From NCBI GenBank assembly GCA_036971615.1, contig JAYKKR010000003.1, positions 1,240,001 to 1,304,000 of the forward strand: DNA of 64,000 bases, in the 5' to 3' direction. The notes beneath the pieces were generated by a model. It made no database searches. It saw nothing but the letters and a program-made list of their open reading frames with translations, and was not told the DNA's origin. Of the stretch, positions 25,277 through 37,743 are shown in pieces. Every line of letters begins with the position of its first letter. Position 1 is the first letter of the stretch. This DNA comes from Amyloporia xantha. Its lineage: Eukaryota; Basidiomycota; Agaricomycetes; Polyporales; Adustoporiaceae. Made by a program: the position numbers and the translations under genes.

Positions 25277-25990
25277 CTAGTATCTGTAGCGGGTGGAGTA
25301 ATCTGCGTATTGCGTTAGATCGGATAATCGAAATGGAGGAAACCAATATGCATACCTTTTGGAGAAACGACAAGACCACGACCTTTGGACGCACCACGAT
25401 ATACAGTCTCAATAATGTCAATTAACTGTTACAAGAATCAGCCTCGTTGATACAGATAGAAGTGCTTCCCAAGCTCACCTCCTGTTTATTATCCATCGCC
25501 CAATTACTGATATCATGTGAATGAAGATTAGTACCAGTCATTGGAGGACAGGAAGCGTGAACATACATCTTATTGTTGTTACCCGTACCAAGATCGATCA
25601 TGATGTGTTTGTTACTGGTATGTATGGTCTCAGATACATATCGAAAACACCATGCGACCTAGAGACTCACCGATAGAAGAACATGACCGTGCAAGGATCG
25701 TACAATTCATACATCTATAATTCCACACAGTCACATGGTGTCAGTCCAGTCTCTCTGCAATAGCAAAAACGTTGTACCTTGTTAAAGTCAGGAACGTCTG
25801 TGATGTCAACGAGATATATCACAGCAAAATTCTGCACTTTCTCCGCGACAGAGTAGAGTGTTTCGTCCATCGTCATGCATTGGCTATCCCAGTCGTGACC
25901 AAAGCGAATAACCACGACGCGATCCTCTTCAGATTTGATTGCCTCATCGACATGCCATCCAGAGGGCAAGTGAGGCAGAAAATAAGACAT
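25277..25990 (-). CDS. DIM1: U5 snRNP thioredoxin-fold protein DIM1 (15 kDa)
   Basis: It starts at 25990 with MSYFLPHLPSGWHVDEAI and continues EEDRVVVIRFGHDWDSQCM, then AVIYLVDITDVPDFNK. Small downstream exons give MYELYDPCTVMFFYR, NKHIMIDLGTGNNNK, INWAMDNKQE and VYRGASKGRGLVVSPKDYST, ending RYRY at 25277. This is the near-invariant eukaryotic Dim1/TXNL4A protein of about 142 residues, a thioredoxin-fold component of the U4/U6.U5 tri-snRNP needed for pre-mRNA splicing. All expected blocks are present. It is head to head with cyclophilin H, another tri-snRNP protein. Confidence 0.97.
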
Positions 25991-26330
25991 CGCTTGATAG
26001 GTGTGTCGAGTTTCTGCCTGGTCGACTTAGTTATTGAAGCTGTAATGAGCTGCAACTTGACTGTGAGGCACGAAGGCTACCTTTGGCTTGCCAGTGGCCA
26101 CCAGGAGGTGCCTTATTTGTGTCTATTTGGTCTTTCTGGAACATGCTCAAGACCCGAAATTGCCTTTTGTGGACTGCTTACTCGTTCTCTACCAATGACG
26201 ATGCGTCTAATGCCTACGTAATTTCGCAAAGGCGACTGCAGCTCGAAATCAAGCTCTGAACATTGCAAGTGCAGCCCAAATTCTTTTCGCTGGTTCTTCG
26301 TTGCAATCTCGTTGTCCTTGAATCGCTACG
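25991..26330. promoter_or_regulatory. Bidirectional promoter between DIM1 and cyclophilin H
   Basis: 340 bp separate two divergent start codons whose products belong to the same spliceosomal particle. The interval must hold both promoters. No TATA-like element was clear. Confidence 0.55.
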
Positions 26331-27410
26331 ATGTCTTCTACACGTCCAATTGTATTCATGGACATTAACATTGGTGAAACTCCTGCCGGTCGCTTGAAAA
26401 TGGAGCTTTTCAGCGACATCGTCCCCAAGTACGTCTCTAGTTGCTACAGAGTTTCCGTGCGAATGATTGACTTGTCTTCAGGACTGCGGAAAACTTCAGG
26501 CAGCTATGTACTGGAGAGTACAGGTGATTTGTTTTCCTTCCCGAGGTTTGTCTCGATGCGCCTTGAGCCGGAGGATGACTGAACGCGAATTCGTTACAGA
26601 GTAAACTCGCGACCACAGGGATATAAAGGGGCGACGTTTCACAGGTGAGTCGCCATCGTGCTTGTTTTCCTCATACGTCCATTCTCATTATTCCTTAAAA
26701 TCAGAGTGTACGCTATCCGATGCTATCCTTGACTGTTGTCAAGACTGACATAATGTATACTTCGAACGCGTAGCGTCCCAAATTTCATGTGTCAAGGTCA
26801 CTACTTCATATTTTTGTAATCCGGTCCAGAGATTGACAGCTTTGATATCCATATAGGCGGTGACTTTTTGAAGGGGGATGGTACTGGGTCATTCTCGATT
26901 TATGGAGACAAGTTCCCAGTATGTATTCTTTATTATTGCCACCTATGACCTCTGTTACTGAGTGTGACCTCCAGGATGAGAATTTCCAGGAGAAGCATAC
27001 TGGTCCCGGTCTACTCTCGATGGTGAGCGGACATGTTATACTGCTACAACCTCCGCTAACATATGCATTCTAGGCAAATTCGGGACCGAATACAAATGGC
27101 TGTCAGGTCAGTTTTGCCTTTTAACTATCTCTATGCGACCAGTACCCTCGATAAGTAAAGTGAACATAGTTTTTCGTCACAACGGCCAAATGCGACTTCC
27201 TCGATGGCAAACACGTTGTGTTCGGCAAGGTCATTGACGGTATGCTTACACTGCGGAAGATCGAGAATGTACCCACGGGTCCGAACAATCGGCCAAAGTT
27301 GGCTGTAAAAATAGTTGGTACGCTTGGAACGATTCACTATCGCGAACCCATCCGCTGACGTGCTTTTACTTTGTGCTGGTCGGGGTATCCTAGAATGTGG
27401 AGAGATGTAA
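26331..27410 (+). CDS. PPIH: Cyclophilin H, U4/U6 snRNP peptidyl-prolyl isomerase
   Basis: Seven or more short exons give [99 protein letters not shown] and [19 protein letters not shown]. The protein ends ...ECGEM with TAA at 27408-27410. The catalytic cyclophilin residues (FHR, the Q of MCQGGDF, FF) are present. The CGEM C-terminus and DENF/KHTGPG loop identify the PPIH subgroup rather than cytosolic CypA. By family it binds the Prp3/Prp4 part of the U4/U6 snRNP and isomerises proline bonds. One exon (VPNFMCQ) is only 23 nt. Confidence 0.95.
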
Positions 27411-27663
27411 GTCTACTTTGACCTCGGCGATATGTATATTAGATGAAATGTAGCTCTTCGACGATGCTTCTGAGTATGATACGGCTGCAATTGATTTCAC
27501 AGAAAACGCGACCGAGTTGTAAGACGCGTGAATATCACGTGGGATACTCCGGCTCTAACACGCAGAGCTGCGCAGAGCGGTCCTGAGCTATTTACACTGC
27601 GACGTCTGACGGCAGCCAGTTGAATGTCTTGCGGAAATCCTGCAGCCTTAAAGACCTCTCTCG

Positions 27664-30600
27664 ATGGCTAGTCATGAGGATAAACCTCTGCCGGATCTTC
27701 CGCACAGTCAGAGCTTCGCCGCCCTGACGGTGGAAGGGCGTGCACATCTCAGACGGTTCATCTTACACGCTCTGGAAGAAGAGGCCATTTCTACGGACCG
27801 AGAACTTTGGGCCAGTGGGTTGCAGCAAGCCCTGCAAGATCTTGGTGACAGCGTCTTGCGGGGAGGGTGGTTAGCCGGGCTGAGACATGCGAGGAATGTG
27901 AGGACGAGACGGAGGAAGGAGGAGAACGCCCGCGAGACACAGGAGCTAGAAGAGAGGGAGACAGGATGAAAGAGGAGGAGAGGACGAAGATGAGACAGGG
28001 TAAGCACAAGGAGACTCCTCCGGACGACGACGTTGAAGTCAAGCGTCCTGCATCCGAGCACGGATCCTCTCGACTCGGAGATCCTGACTCTCGAGACGTT
28101 AAACTTCGCCAGCTCCGTGAGCTAATAGCTACTCACATGGTGCCGCCTGTCCCAAAGCCTTCTGCGAAACATCTGTTGCTTACAGCAGATGCCTTCGGTT
28201 CTGCCAACCTAATGCCTCCTGATGGTTCGGCGAGTCATGCCGCCGCAAACTCTGCTGTTGACTGTACCTTTACCACCAACGTATTTGCGCTAGCGGAATC
28301 CGAAACCGATGGCGATGTGGTGCTCTATGGTCTCGAGGAATGGGACAGTAAGCCATATATGTTACTGTTATGTGCATACATTGGTTACTTAGGGGGTGTA
28401 TAGCTCGTCTCGACGACAAAGCGGGCGAAAGCTGCACGCAAATAGTCGGGGGCACATTTACATTAAGTGGTGCTGCATCCTCCTCGCAGCACGCATGCCT
28501 CTGTAGAGTCCTCCGTCTGTCTGTATACGTCTATCTTTCGCTTCTTCTCGAACAGCAGGTCCTCTCCAACTCGCATGTCCCATTACGATTCTCGATACCA
28601 ACTTCGAAGCTTACGCCGAAGTTCACGGTTCCATTGACCTCGTCGCTCCCTGTTCTCGAAGGTTCGTCTGCTTCACAGGAGCAGAAACGGGGGCAAAAAC
28701 GGGAGAGCACGGTTGCAGCTGGTCTGTGGTCCTTCTTTTCGAAGAAGACAGAGACGCTTCTGCACCGGGCGGTGAGCGTTGGTCCCTCTTTAGGACGTCG
28801 GGGCTCGTTCGAGCTTCCCCTTGCCCGTACAGTGCAAGACTACGATTCGAACTCAATGATGGATGGGGTTGGCCAGCGCCTCCGACGAATTTCCTTCACG
28901 TCAGCTAATTCTACACAGAAAGCGCGGAACAGCGACGATGTCTCACGAGAACGCCCGTTTCTGACCGCATTGGGGCAAGTGGAATCCTCTAAAGACCTCT
29001 TGTCCACCACCCCGGGATTAGCCCTGCCCCTGCCCAGTTTGCTTGCGAGTCTAGCAGACAGAGAGAAACAAGACCCTTCTCGACGACTCACAGGCGATGA
29101 GAAGGCTGCGCTGACCAGCATTCTCGGCTGGGAGGGCAAGGAGGCTTTGGCCAGGGGTATGACAGGGATGCCAGGATTCGTCAGACAGCAAGGTTTGTCC
29201 GTACTGTATTCCGCGCACGTTCCCATGCCTCTGGTGGCTCCGCCACCCTCGACCCCAACTGGCTCAGGCCCGTCACCTTCAGTCATGTTGGGGCCTGGGA
29301 GATTTACTTCTTGCGGTAGCCGGCGGAAGTGGGTGACATATCGGTACTACCAGAGGGACGGAGACGCAGACGAGACGCTTGGTGAGACGATCACTCGGAT
29401 ATGCTCGACTGCCGAAGACAAGTGCGATAAACCTGGATGCGAATTCAGGCGTGCGGACCACGACATGAGGTGGATTCATGCGGGTGTCCGCGTTGTCGCC
29501 ACAGTTAGTCCCTTGTGCAGCTCTGAAGACAAGCCGTCAGAAGACGACGCGGTCACGATGTGGGAAACCTGTTCGATTTGCGGGCAGCAGTCGCGAAGAG
29601 AGCAAATGCTTGACGGAACATAGTGGGTATCTATCCGGTCCAGGCTCTCAGCTCATCCTCACTGGTGCTGATGTACGTCGTTGCCGCTGAGACAGCCTTT
29701 ACTCATTTGGAAAGTATCTGGAGCTGCTCATATACTCACCTGTATTGTGTACACTCAATCCGCCGCTGTGCGAGCACACTGCTGATCCCCCTCGGCCGTG
29801 GCCCGCGGAAGACATGCCTCTTCCTAGGACACGGTTTAACATTTATCGCAAGTTCTGTTGTAGGTCACGTACAGTGACGTTCTCCTTGTCCACTGTCGAT
29901 GACATCTTCGAGTTGCATATTCCGCGCTTGAAAATACTGCGTCGGAGAGGGGCGGATAAAAGCTCGGACAAGAAAGACACGTCGACGCTACAGCACCAGT
30001 CCAGCCAGAATAAGACTACGGAGGATGATCGACGTGCTTTACGGCGAGAGATCAAGAACTGGTGGCAAGAACTGTCGGAACACATGGATAAGCTTGTGAA
30101 TTATATTTTTTGGATGTTGACTCTAAATGTTTACTCAAACTTCGTCAGGAAGAGAATTTTGTCGACGACACAGTCGCCATTCGTACCAAGGCGCTTCCCC
30201 GACTACCTTCCGAGGACGATGCATATGATATGGTTGATGAAGCTGCTCTCGCCACTCCGAAGCCGTCAATGTCGCGCCTACCATCTAGTTCTTCTTCCGC
30301 GCCAACGATCACACCAACAGTTCAGGAAGGACTGACGTCCACTGGGGAGGCCGCTACCCGGGATTCTACGTCCTCCTCGGAGTCGGCCATTTCGACCCCG
30401 AGTTCGTTCCATGGACAGGAAGCGGATTCGATGTCTTTGTTGTCCGGATTACGGCATGCATTTCAGCGCGAAGAGCAGACGCTGTACGCCGAACTTTCAA
30501 GAACTCCGACTACATCCCTAAATGATGTTCGCCGCTCGTTCTTGACTTCTGCTCGTGGAGCTTCAAAACGTCTGATGGCTTGGGAGACTAAACATTCGTC

Positions 30601-32888
30601 ACACCTACCCAAGGGTTCGAAGAAGTCGACCATGCCTCACGTGGCTGAACCCGAATGGTGGAGAACCGGGTGCCATGCTGTTCCGGGAGGGAATGTCATT
30701 GTCAGAGAAGACGACTGGGGAAGCATCATAGCATTTACTCTGAGGTATGCAGTGGTCCCTTTTGTTTTGGTCGTCGTAGGCTTACTCTGCTCGATCATAC
30801 CTCCTTAGCTCAGTAGATTATCTACACGAGTTGGCCGCTATGTCCAGTACGAACCCACGTCAACCTGCCGCACCACAAGCACCACTTCCTACTCCCCTTG
30901 ATACCCGTCAATCTTATTTCAGTGCTGGTTCTTCCTTCAGAAGACTACTATCTGGCACTACAACACAGCCTGATCCTGACGAGGATGGCATTGTGTGGCA
31001 AGAGCCAGAGACATACTCTGCAGTGATTAGTCGTAAAGATCATCCCCGAGAGCCGACTTCATTAATGCCCTTCAGAGAGGTCCTCCGACATAAAGCTAGC
31101 AGCGAAGCATCAATCACGGCAACAGCGCCGAAGCTAAGCACCAGTGGTTCTCCCAATGCAAAGTCAACTAGCAACATCCCGCCTTCCGCAAGAGCAAAAC
31201 CAGCGGTCGAGCTGTCTATGCAGGCAGCAGATGGCCGTCTCAGCGGGGCACCAGAGACCGCTGACAAGGTCCTACATGACCTGGAAGCGAATGCGAGTTT
31301 GATAAACTCGTGGCGAAGTTCTGCATCGAGCACTCCTTCGTCCAGCTCCGGGTTCGTAGAGACGCACATTCGGAGGGGTAAGACGGCTTCGATCATATCG
31401 ACCGACAGTGATGCCACCACCGGAGCCGAAAGTACAAGTAGTAGTCTGGACTGGACCGCCCCTCCCTTACCTCCGAAGGATGGGTCTGAATTTCCTACGA
31501 GTTCCGCGGAAGCAGATTCGCAGACAGCCGCGGATTCTCCTGCTGGCTCTCCTTCCTTCATTGCGACATCTCTGACCAACACGCTAGCTAGTGCCATGCG
31601 ATATGTGTTGACGCCAGGAGACGTACATCGACCCCTCCCGGCGGCACCACATCATGGATTGTTGTCGGCAGACTCGCATGCAATCGATGAACGACCGCAC
31701 ATCAAGTATGACTGGACCATCGGCAAACGGCTGAAGTTTAGCTGCACCGTATATTATGCCAAACAGTTCGATGGGCTACGGAGGCGATGTGGTATCGAGA
31801 ATATGTTTCTGCGCAGCTTGGCGCGAAGTGAGAATTGGGCCGCAGACGGCGGGAAAAGTCGGTCGAACTTTTGGAAGACGTCGGATGACCAATTTATAAT
31901 CAAGACGCTCGTGAATGCCTGGAATGTAGCAGACCTGTGAGTAATTAATATTTCACTCTTGAGGGCTGGCTGAGGTTGACATCCCCTCGCTCCCGTCTCA
32001 GTCAAGTCCTCATTGAGTTAGGACCGTCTTATTTCCGATACATGGACGCGACTGCCACGAGGCCATCCGTTCTCGCTAAATTGCTGGGATTCTTCACGGT
32101 TGAGATCCGGAACCTTGAAAGCGGGACAACACATGCGAAGGCGGACCTGTTGGTGATGGAAAATCTCTTTTACAGTCAGAAGATCAGCAAGACTTTCGAT
32201 CTCAAAGGAATTCAAGGACGCAGAGTCAAGGCTTCAAATTCCATCTCCAAGACCCTGTTTGATGGTGAATGGATCGAAGGTATGATTCATCGTTGCATCA
32301 GGATGCCACAGTGGCGAATCTATACTGTATTTGTCCAGATCAACGCAGAGCATTGACCCTAGTGCGCCCACATTCCAAAGTTGTCTTCCAAGAAGCTATC
32401 AGAGCAGACTGCGACTACCTCGCTCGAAGCAACATCATGGATTACTCGTGCGTGCATTTCAAGGCCTTCCAGCGTGAAGATATCTAACCCCTCGTCACAG
32501 TTTGCTGTTGGGTATCAACGACGAGAGCAAACATATCGCCTGCGGTCTGGTGGATACGATAGGTGATTTGGCAAATCCATTGTGATGTGCCACCGCAGCT
32601 AACAATTCCATACATCAGGTAGTTATACCTTCGCCAAGACCTTGGAGTACAAAGCAAAGCAAGGTCTGAACGCCGGAAAGGAGGTGACCGTAATTCCTCC
32701 CCACGAGTATCAAGAGCGCTTTGTGAGCGCTATGGATGACTATTTCTTGGCATGTCCAGGTATGTTTGTCAATTGTATTGTCAATCATTCATTCATTTAG
32801 AGCATCCTTATTCATAGATAAATGGTCTCGGCCATTCGATGAGACCAGAATTCCTCATGATGTGGAGCAATTGCCCAGCGTACTGTAA
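27664..32888 (+). CDS. FAB1: 1-phosphatidylinositol-3-phosphate 5-kinase, FYVE-less form
   Basis: About ten exons, roughly 1,500 residues. The N-terminus (MASHEDKPLPDLPHSQSF) leads to a helical block, a reduced chaperonin-like part (RLSVYVYLSLLLEQQVLSNS) and a Cys-rich conserved segment (CDKPGCEFRRADHDMRWIHA ... WETCSICGQQSRREQ, then FGKYLELLIYSPV). A long Ser/Thr-rich linker is followed by the PIPK domain: YDWTIGKRLKFSCTVYYAKQ, FRYMDATATRPSVLAKLLGF, ENLFYSQKISKTFDLKGIQG, NIMDYSLLLGINDE and LEYKAKQGLNAGKEVTVIPP. It ends LPSVL at 32888. The enzyme makes PI(3,5)P2 on vacuolar and endosomal membranes. Yeast Fab1 begins with a FYVE zinc finger; none is encoded here, and PPIH ends only 253 bp upstream. 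Membrane recruitment must therefore differ. Confidence 0.93.
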
Positions 32889-33493
32889 CCTCGTTGTATT
32901 GTGCGCTTGAGTTCCGTGAAGGTGTGTTTCTTTGCGTTGATTGCATGTCCCATTCAATGGCTCAAGCGACACGATGAGACCATATGAGCAATCCTCGCAA
33001 GAGTTCACATTTGGACTGTTTCGTTCACATATGTATCTTTACGTCTGTCTCATGCATTGTAGCACCACCGTCATTACCTAGACTGTACCACATGTCTCTC
33101 ATTGTTTCATACGACATACATCATCTAGATCTTCGTTGTAGATTCGCTATTCATGACAAATCTGAGACCTCTGTCGCAACTTGTTACCTGCCGTGTCGTG
33201 ATTAGTCACTTGCGCATTGCAATCTCCGAGGGTTTGCGTACCCGTACAGTCCATTTGCCAGTGCGATGTGAACCGCTGACTGATGTGAGAGCGCCAGAAA
33301 GCCTACTCCGGGCTTATCAATCGCTTCCCGAAGCCTCAGAAACGATTGCGATGTCTTGCGCCTTCTCTCGCCGTACGCTGCATAAATACACAGGATGACA
33401 GAGTGGAGTGGCCTCTTGTCTACCTTCATCCGAACTGCACTGCGCACCCAATATTTCTATCGGATTCTCATTATCTAGCACTTTCTCACTACT
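32889..33493. other. Intergenic spacer
   Basis: 605 bp between FAB1 and the SDR gene, containing the FAB1 3' UTR and the SDR promoter. No other gene is supported. Confidence 0.5.
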
Positions 33494-34756
33494 ATGTCTG
33501 TTCGCCCTATCATCGTCGTTGCAGGTATTGGAAACGGCACAGGTTCGATTGAGCATACTTGGTGGACCTCATATGACTAATACTAATCGTTGTCAATTGC
33601 AATGTAGGTACCGGTGCTGCAACCGCGTACGTTCTGCTCGTTTCAGAAACCGGCGTCAGTAGGCACAACGCTGATGCCCTCACAGTCGCGTATTTGCGAA
33701 GGCCGGATATCGCGTTGCGTTGATCGCGCGGAACGCTGATCACTTGAACAAGGTGGCCCTTGAGGTCAAACAGGCCGGAGGAGAGGTTCGCTTTAGGCTC
33801 ATTATCGCGGAGAATTGCAACCCTGGTGACCGGTGCGATTGGTTCTATAGGCCGCTGCCTTCCCTGTACCCTCGTATGCGTACGGTGAGGTCAGCGCTGT
33901 GTTCCAGACCATCAAGCAACACAAGTGGTCGACCTCCGAGAAGCCCGAAATCCGTGTCGCTCTCTGGAACGCAGGTGCGGGTGTTTGGAAGAGCTTCCTC
34001 GACGTCACGGAGCAAGAGTTGCAGACCGTGGTGGAGACCAACATCACCGCAGCATTTGCATTCTCTCGCCAGGCCCTGCTGGCATTCAAGGAGAACGACA
34101 TCGACCAGATCGGAAAGAGAGGCACCTTGTTGTTTACAGGCGCCACCGCGAGCTGGAGGGGCAATGTCACCACGAGCGCATTCGCTTCGGGCAAGTTTGC
34201 TCTGCGTGCCCTCAGCCAGAGTCTCAACAAGGAGTTCGGCAAACAGAACATCCATGTAAGACCTTACGCAATCGCTTCCATCCTGATCGTAACTAATGAA
34301 CAACATGATACAGGTTGCCCATGTGAGTACCGCATTGAGGCTCAGGCCACTAATAAGTATCTGACGATATATTGAACCCTTCGTCAGGCTATCATCGACG
34401 GAGGTGAGCACTTGGCATACTGTTGCATTTCTTTAGGTTTCTAATATCCACTCCACAGGCATCTTGACAGATTTATCTCTTTCGCGCCGATCCGACCCTA
34501 ATGCTACCAAAGAATGGCAGGAGAACGCGAACATTCGCCTGGACCCTGAGAGTATCGGGAAGGTGGGTTACGCATACGTTGTCTTTTTTCATGCTGCTGA
34601 CGTCGTATCAATCAGTCCTACCTTTATCTCGCTAATCAAGACAACTCTGCTTGGACGTGGGAGCTCGATCGTAAGTTGGGGCCATCGTCTGTCTGATAAC
34701 AGGACCTAATGTCTACTTTGTGTCATGTAGTCCGCCCTGCACACGAGAAGTGGTGA
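33494..34756 (+). CDS. Short-chain dehydrogenase/reductase (Rossmann fold)
   Basis: It starts at 33494 with MSVRPIIVVAGIGNGTGTGA, an N-terminal nucleotide-binding GxGxxTG-like loop, and continues ARVFAKAGYRVALIARNADH, IRVALWNAGAGVWKSFLDVT and NITAAFAFSRQALLAF. The active-site region reads GTLLFTGATASWRGN then TTSAFASGKFALRAL. The Ser and Lys are kept, but the usual Tyr of YxxxK is Phe (FASGK), as in a subgroup of SDRs. It is presumably an NAD(P)-dependent oxidoreductase of unknown substrate. Two microexons, 9 nt (34314-34322, VAH) and 16 nt (34388-34403, AIIDG), connect the core to GILTDLSLSRRSDPNAT. It ends LRPAHEKW at 34756. Confidence 0.85.
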
Positions 34757-35532
34757 ACATACGAAGGCGACATTGGTCCCATTCAGCTGATGTAAGAGAA
34801 TGAAGAAGTTGCGAGGATGTCTGTAAGATAGCTCAGCTTGTCGGTTTTCGAACGTATCGCTGTATTTCTGAGGAAATGTGGATGTTCTCTACTGTTATGT
34901 GAGTCCACCGTTTAGCACACGCGGGTGCTTTGAGCAGATCTGATCTATGGGAGATAATCCTTGTGTGATAACATGCCTGCCTGGCGCCGAACTGGATCAG
35001 CGCTGAAGCTTATGCAGTGTTCGGCAAGTATTTTCTGCTGAGGCGTATCGTCTACCATTGGAAACATGCAGATTCGGGGATCTGGCGTTGTGATTCAATA
35101 GCTGCTGTTGCTGTTGCACCTCGCTCAGTATCGCGATTGCAGGCACATACGTACTTGCTGGTAGGTTGGCTCGTTGATCAGGTGTCTCATAAAGCCAGGG
35201 ACCTAGGAAGGTTTCATGTGGGACGAGAGGATGTCGATTTTCCGGAAAGCCCGAACGACTGTTTGGCGTCCCGGACCGCGGGCTGATTATGCGTGATGTT
35301 TCAGATCTTGCCAATCAGCACGTAGCAGGAAGACTATATAAAATGCACCAATCTCCATGATCTATTTCCAAGAGGTCCTCTAGAGATTGTCCTCGAAGGG
35401 GTTAAACAGAGCAGACGCCAGTAGGTCTATTTCTCTGACCACGGTACCCCCCAATAGATCTGAGAGTCACAACTCGCGAACTTACATCGCACGTTTAGTT
35501 AACATTTAATTCTCGGAAGCATTGAAGCCACC
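34757..35532. other. Intergenic spacer
   Basis: 776 bp between the SDR and the aldo-keto reductase, both on the + strand. A GCTGCTGTTGCTGTTGC stretch lies near 35101. No gene is supported. Confidence 0.5.
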
Positions 35533-36972
35533 ATGACAGCTGATACGCATGCAGAGTATCGTCAGTTAGGCAAGTCCGGCTTGCGTGTCTCTGTCCCCAT
35601 TGTGAGTGCCTTCAATGACAAATCATAAACCTCCTTAACTGATGTGAATATAGCTAGGAGCCATGAGTTTTGGCAGTCCGCAATGGGGTGTAAGTTATTG
35701 ACGGAGTGATGGGGCAAGGTTGACTGATAATCATACTTCTTCGCACTACTAGCCCTGGGTTCTACCAGAACAGGAGGTAGGAGTTCTTATCCCAACTGGA
35801 TGATATCTCTGACACTTCAGTAGAGCCTCAGCGTGCTCAAAGCCGCCTGGGACTTAGGCGTAACTACGATTGATACCGCCAACACATACTCTAACGGAGA
35901 ATCCGAGAAGATCATCGGAGTGTTCATGAAAAAAGTGAGCAAGTTGTCGCACACCGTCGTCAGAAAACACTGACCGGCTCCATTCTCCCATCTTGCTACA
36001 GTACAACGTCCCGCGAGAAAGATTGATCATCATGACCAAAGTTGCGCTCCTTGTCGGGCACGAGCCTTCCGTGTTGACTATGCTCGACCCTACCCTACCC
36101 AGCAAACGTGACTACGTGAATCTGGGTGGACTGTCGCGTGCTGCGATCTTCAACCAAGTTGAAGCGTCTCTGAAGAGACTAGACACACCCTACATTGATC
36201 TCCTCCAAGTCCATGTCTTCGATCATAGCACTCCGTTGGAAGAAACCATGAAGGCCCTCAATGATCTTGTCGTCAACGGGAAGGTCCGCTATCTAGGCGC
36301 ATGCAACCTTCGTACCTGGCAGCTTGCCGAGATGAACCGCGTTGCAGAAGTCAACGGGTGGACGCAATTCGTTAGCTCACAGGTCGAATATTCGCTCTTG
36401 TATCGTACCGAGGTATGTTTTCTGCTTGAATAAGATCTACCGTATGTCTGGGAGTGAGCGTCTGATCACTTTTGGCACTAGGAAATTGAGATGTTAGCCT
36501 ACTGCAAATATAAGGGTATCGGTCTTCTAGGGTACTCTCCGCTTATGGACGGCTATCTGGCGCGCCCTCTCGGGACAGACACTCCGCGATCCAACAGCAT
36601 TAGTGGCACCCCCTTTGAGAAGCGAGGCAGAGAATCGGATAAGACGATCATCATGCGTGTGCAGGAGCTGGCTGATAAACATCAATGGAAAATGAGTCAG
36701 GTCGCTTTGTCGTGGGTCCGTTCGAAGCTTACGAGCCCCATCGTCGGAATGAACTCGGTTCGTATCCTGCAATGTTCCTATGGTTGAAAAGAAAGACTGA
36801 TATTTCACTTCAGCCGGAGAGAGTCAAAGAGTGCATCGTGACAGGAATGTCCTTAACTGCTGAAGAAATGGCATACTTGGAGGAGCCGTGAGTAATGATC
36901 ATAGGAAACAACCCGGGAGAATTTGCTCTGATTATTTTGCGCAGCTACGAGGTTCGATTATTTAGGTACTGA
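35533..36972 (+). CDS. Aldo/keto reductase
   Basis: It starts at 35533 (MTADTHAEYRQLGKSGLRVS) and ends RLFRY at TGA 36970-36972. The TIM-barrel signatures are present: TTIDTANTYSNGESEKIIG (catalytic Asp and Tyr), RERLIIMTKVALL (Lys), PYIDLLQVHVFDH (His), LNDLVVNGKVRYLGACNLRT, and WKMSQVALSWVRSKLTSPIV near the cofactor site. The pattern fits the fungal aryl-alcohol-dehydrogenase or norsolorinic-acid-reductase-like AKRs, which use NADPH to reduce aldehydes. The substrate cannot be told from sequence. The model contains several very short exons early on (about 24-30 nt). No lesion was seen. Confidence 0.92.
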
Positions 36973-37264
36973 AGATCGAAGCATATGCAAGGGATAAGGA
37001 GTGCATCAATGAATGGCATGATAGCATCAGCGATTGTATTTGTCTGTCATGAAAGCAAAAGCGACTGGTGAGCTGTCCGTAGAACATGAACGCGTTGATT
37101 AGCGGGGAGGCAGCATGCATACTGTCGCTTCCTCCAAACCCGCTGAACGAGACGGAAAATTCTACCTGACTGCAGCGTCTACATGTTGCATCAACTCGCT
37201 CGTAATACTGGGATATATTATATTACCTCGAAGTTGGGAAGTTCGCCACAGAAGAGGCATGACC

Positions 37265-37539
37265 CACTGGATGCGGTTTAGAATATTTTCCAGTGTGATA
37301 TGGTGAAAATATTGTAAAGTAAGTCAAAATACTTTTAGCATAATTGACTCTTGAGTATTTGGAAAATATGGAAAATATATAGTATAGGCTAGAAGATATT
37401 GTAAATGTGCTCGAAAGATTAGGATATCAATTGAAAAATATTAGGATTTTGTTTGCCGTAAAGGGCAAAACTTATTCTGACTATGTTTAGAATATCTTTA
37501 GAACATACTTGTCAGAAATATTCTAAACCGCATCCAGTG
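37265..37539. mobile_element. 275-bp CACTG...CAGTG MITE with 24-bp perfect terminal inverted repeats
   Basis: The left end (37265-37288) and the reverse complement of the right end (37516-37539) are identical over 24 bp and start CACTGGATGCGGTTTAG. The element is flanked on both sides by ACC, a 3-bp target-site duplication. The interior is AT-rich and has no coding capacity. TIRs beginning CACT[A/G] with 3-bp duplications are the hallmark of the CACTA/EnSpm superfamily, so this is probably a non-autonomous member. Perfect TIRs suggest a recent insertion. Confidence 0.85.
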
Positions 37540-37743
37540 ACCAGGAGCTTGGAGACAATCATCTACTCGCTTTACTGTATACCAAGGGCCCTCCGGGCAA
37601 GCCTGGCCACTGCTGGTAATGCTACGGAACCCGGGACAGTCAACTGAGCACCCATTCGTACTGTAACGGAATATTCATCTTGTCGAACAAATCGCACTCT
37701 TTGAGTCCACTGTACGCAGCTCCGCGATGCCACAGGGTGCCTC

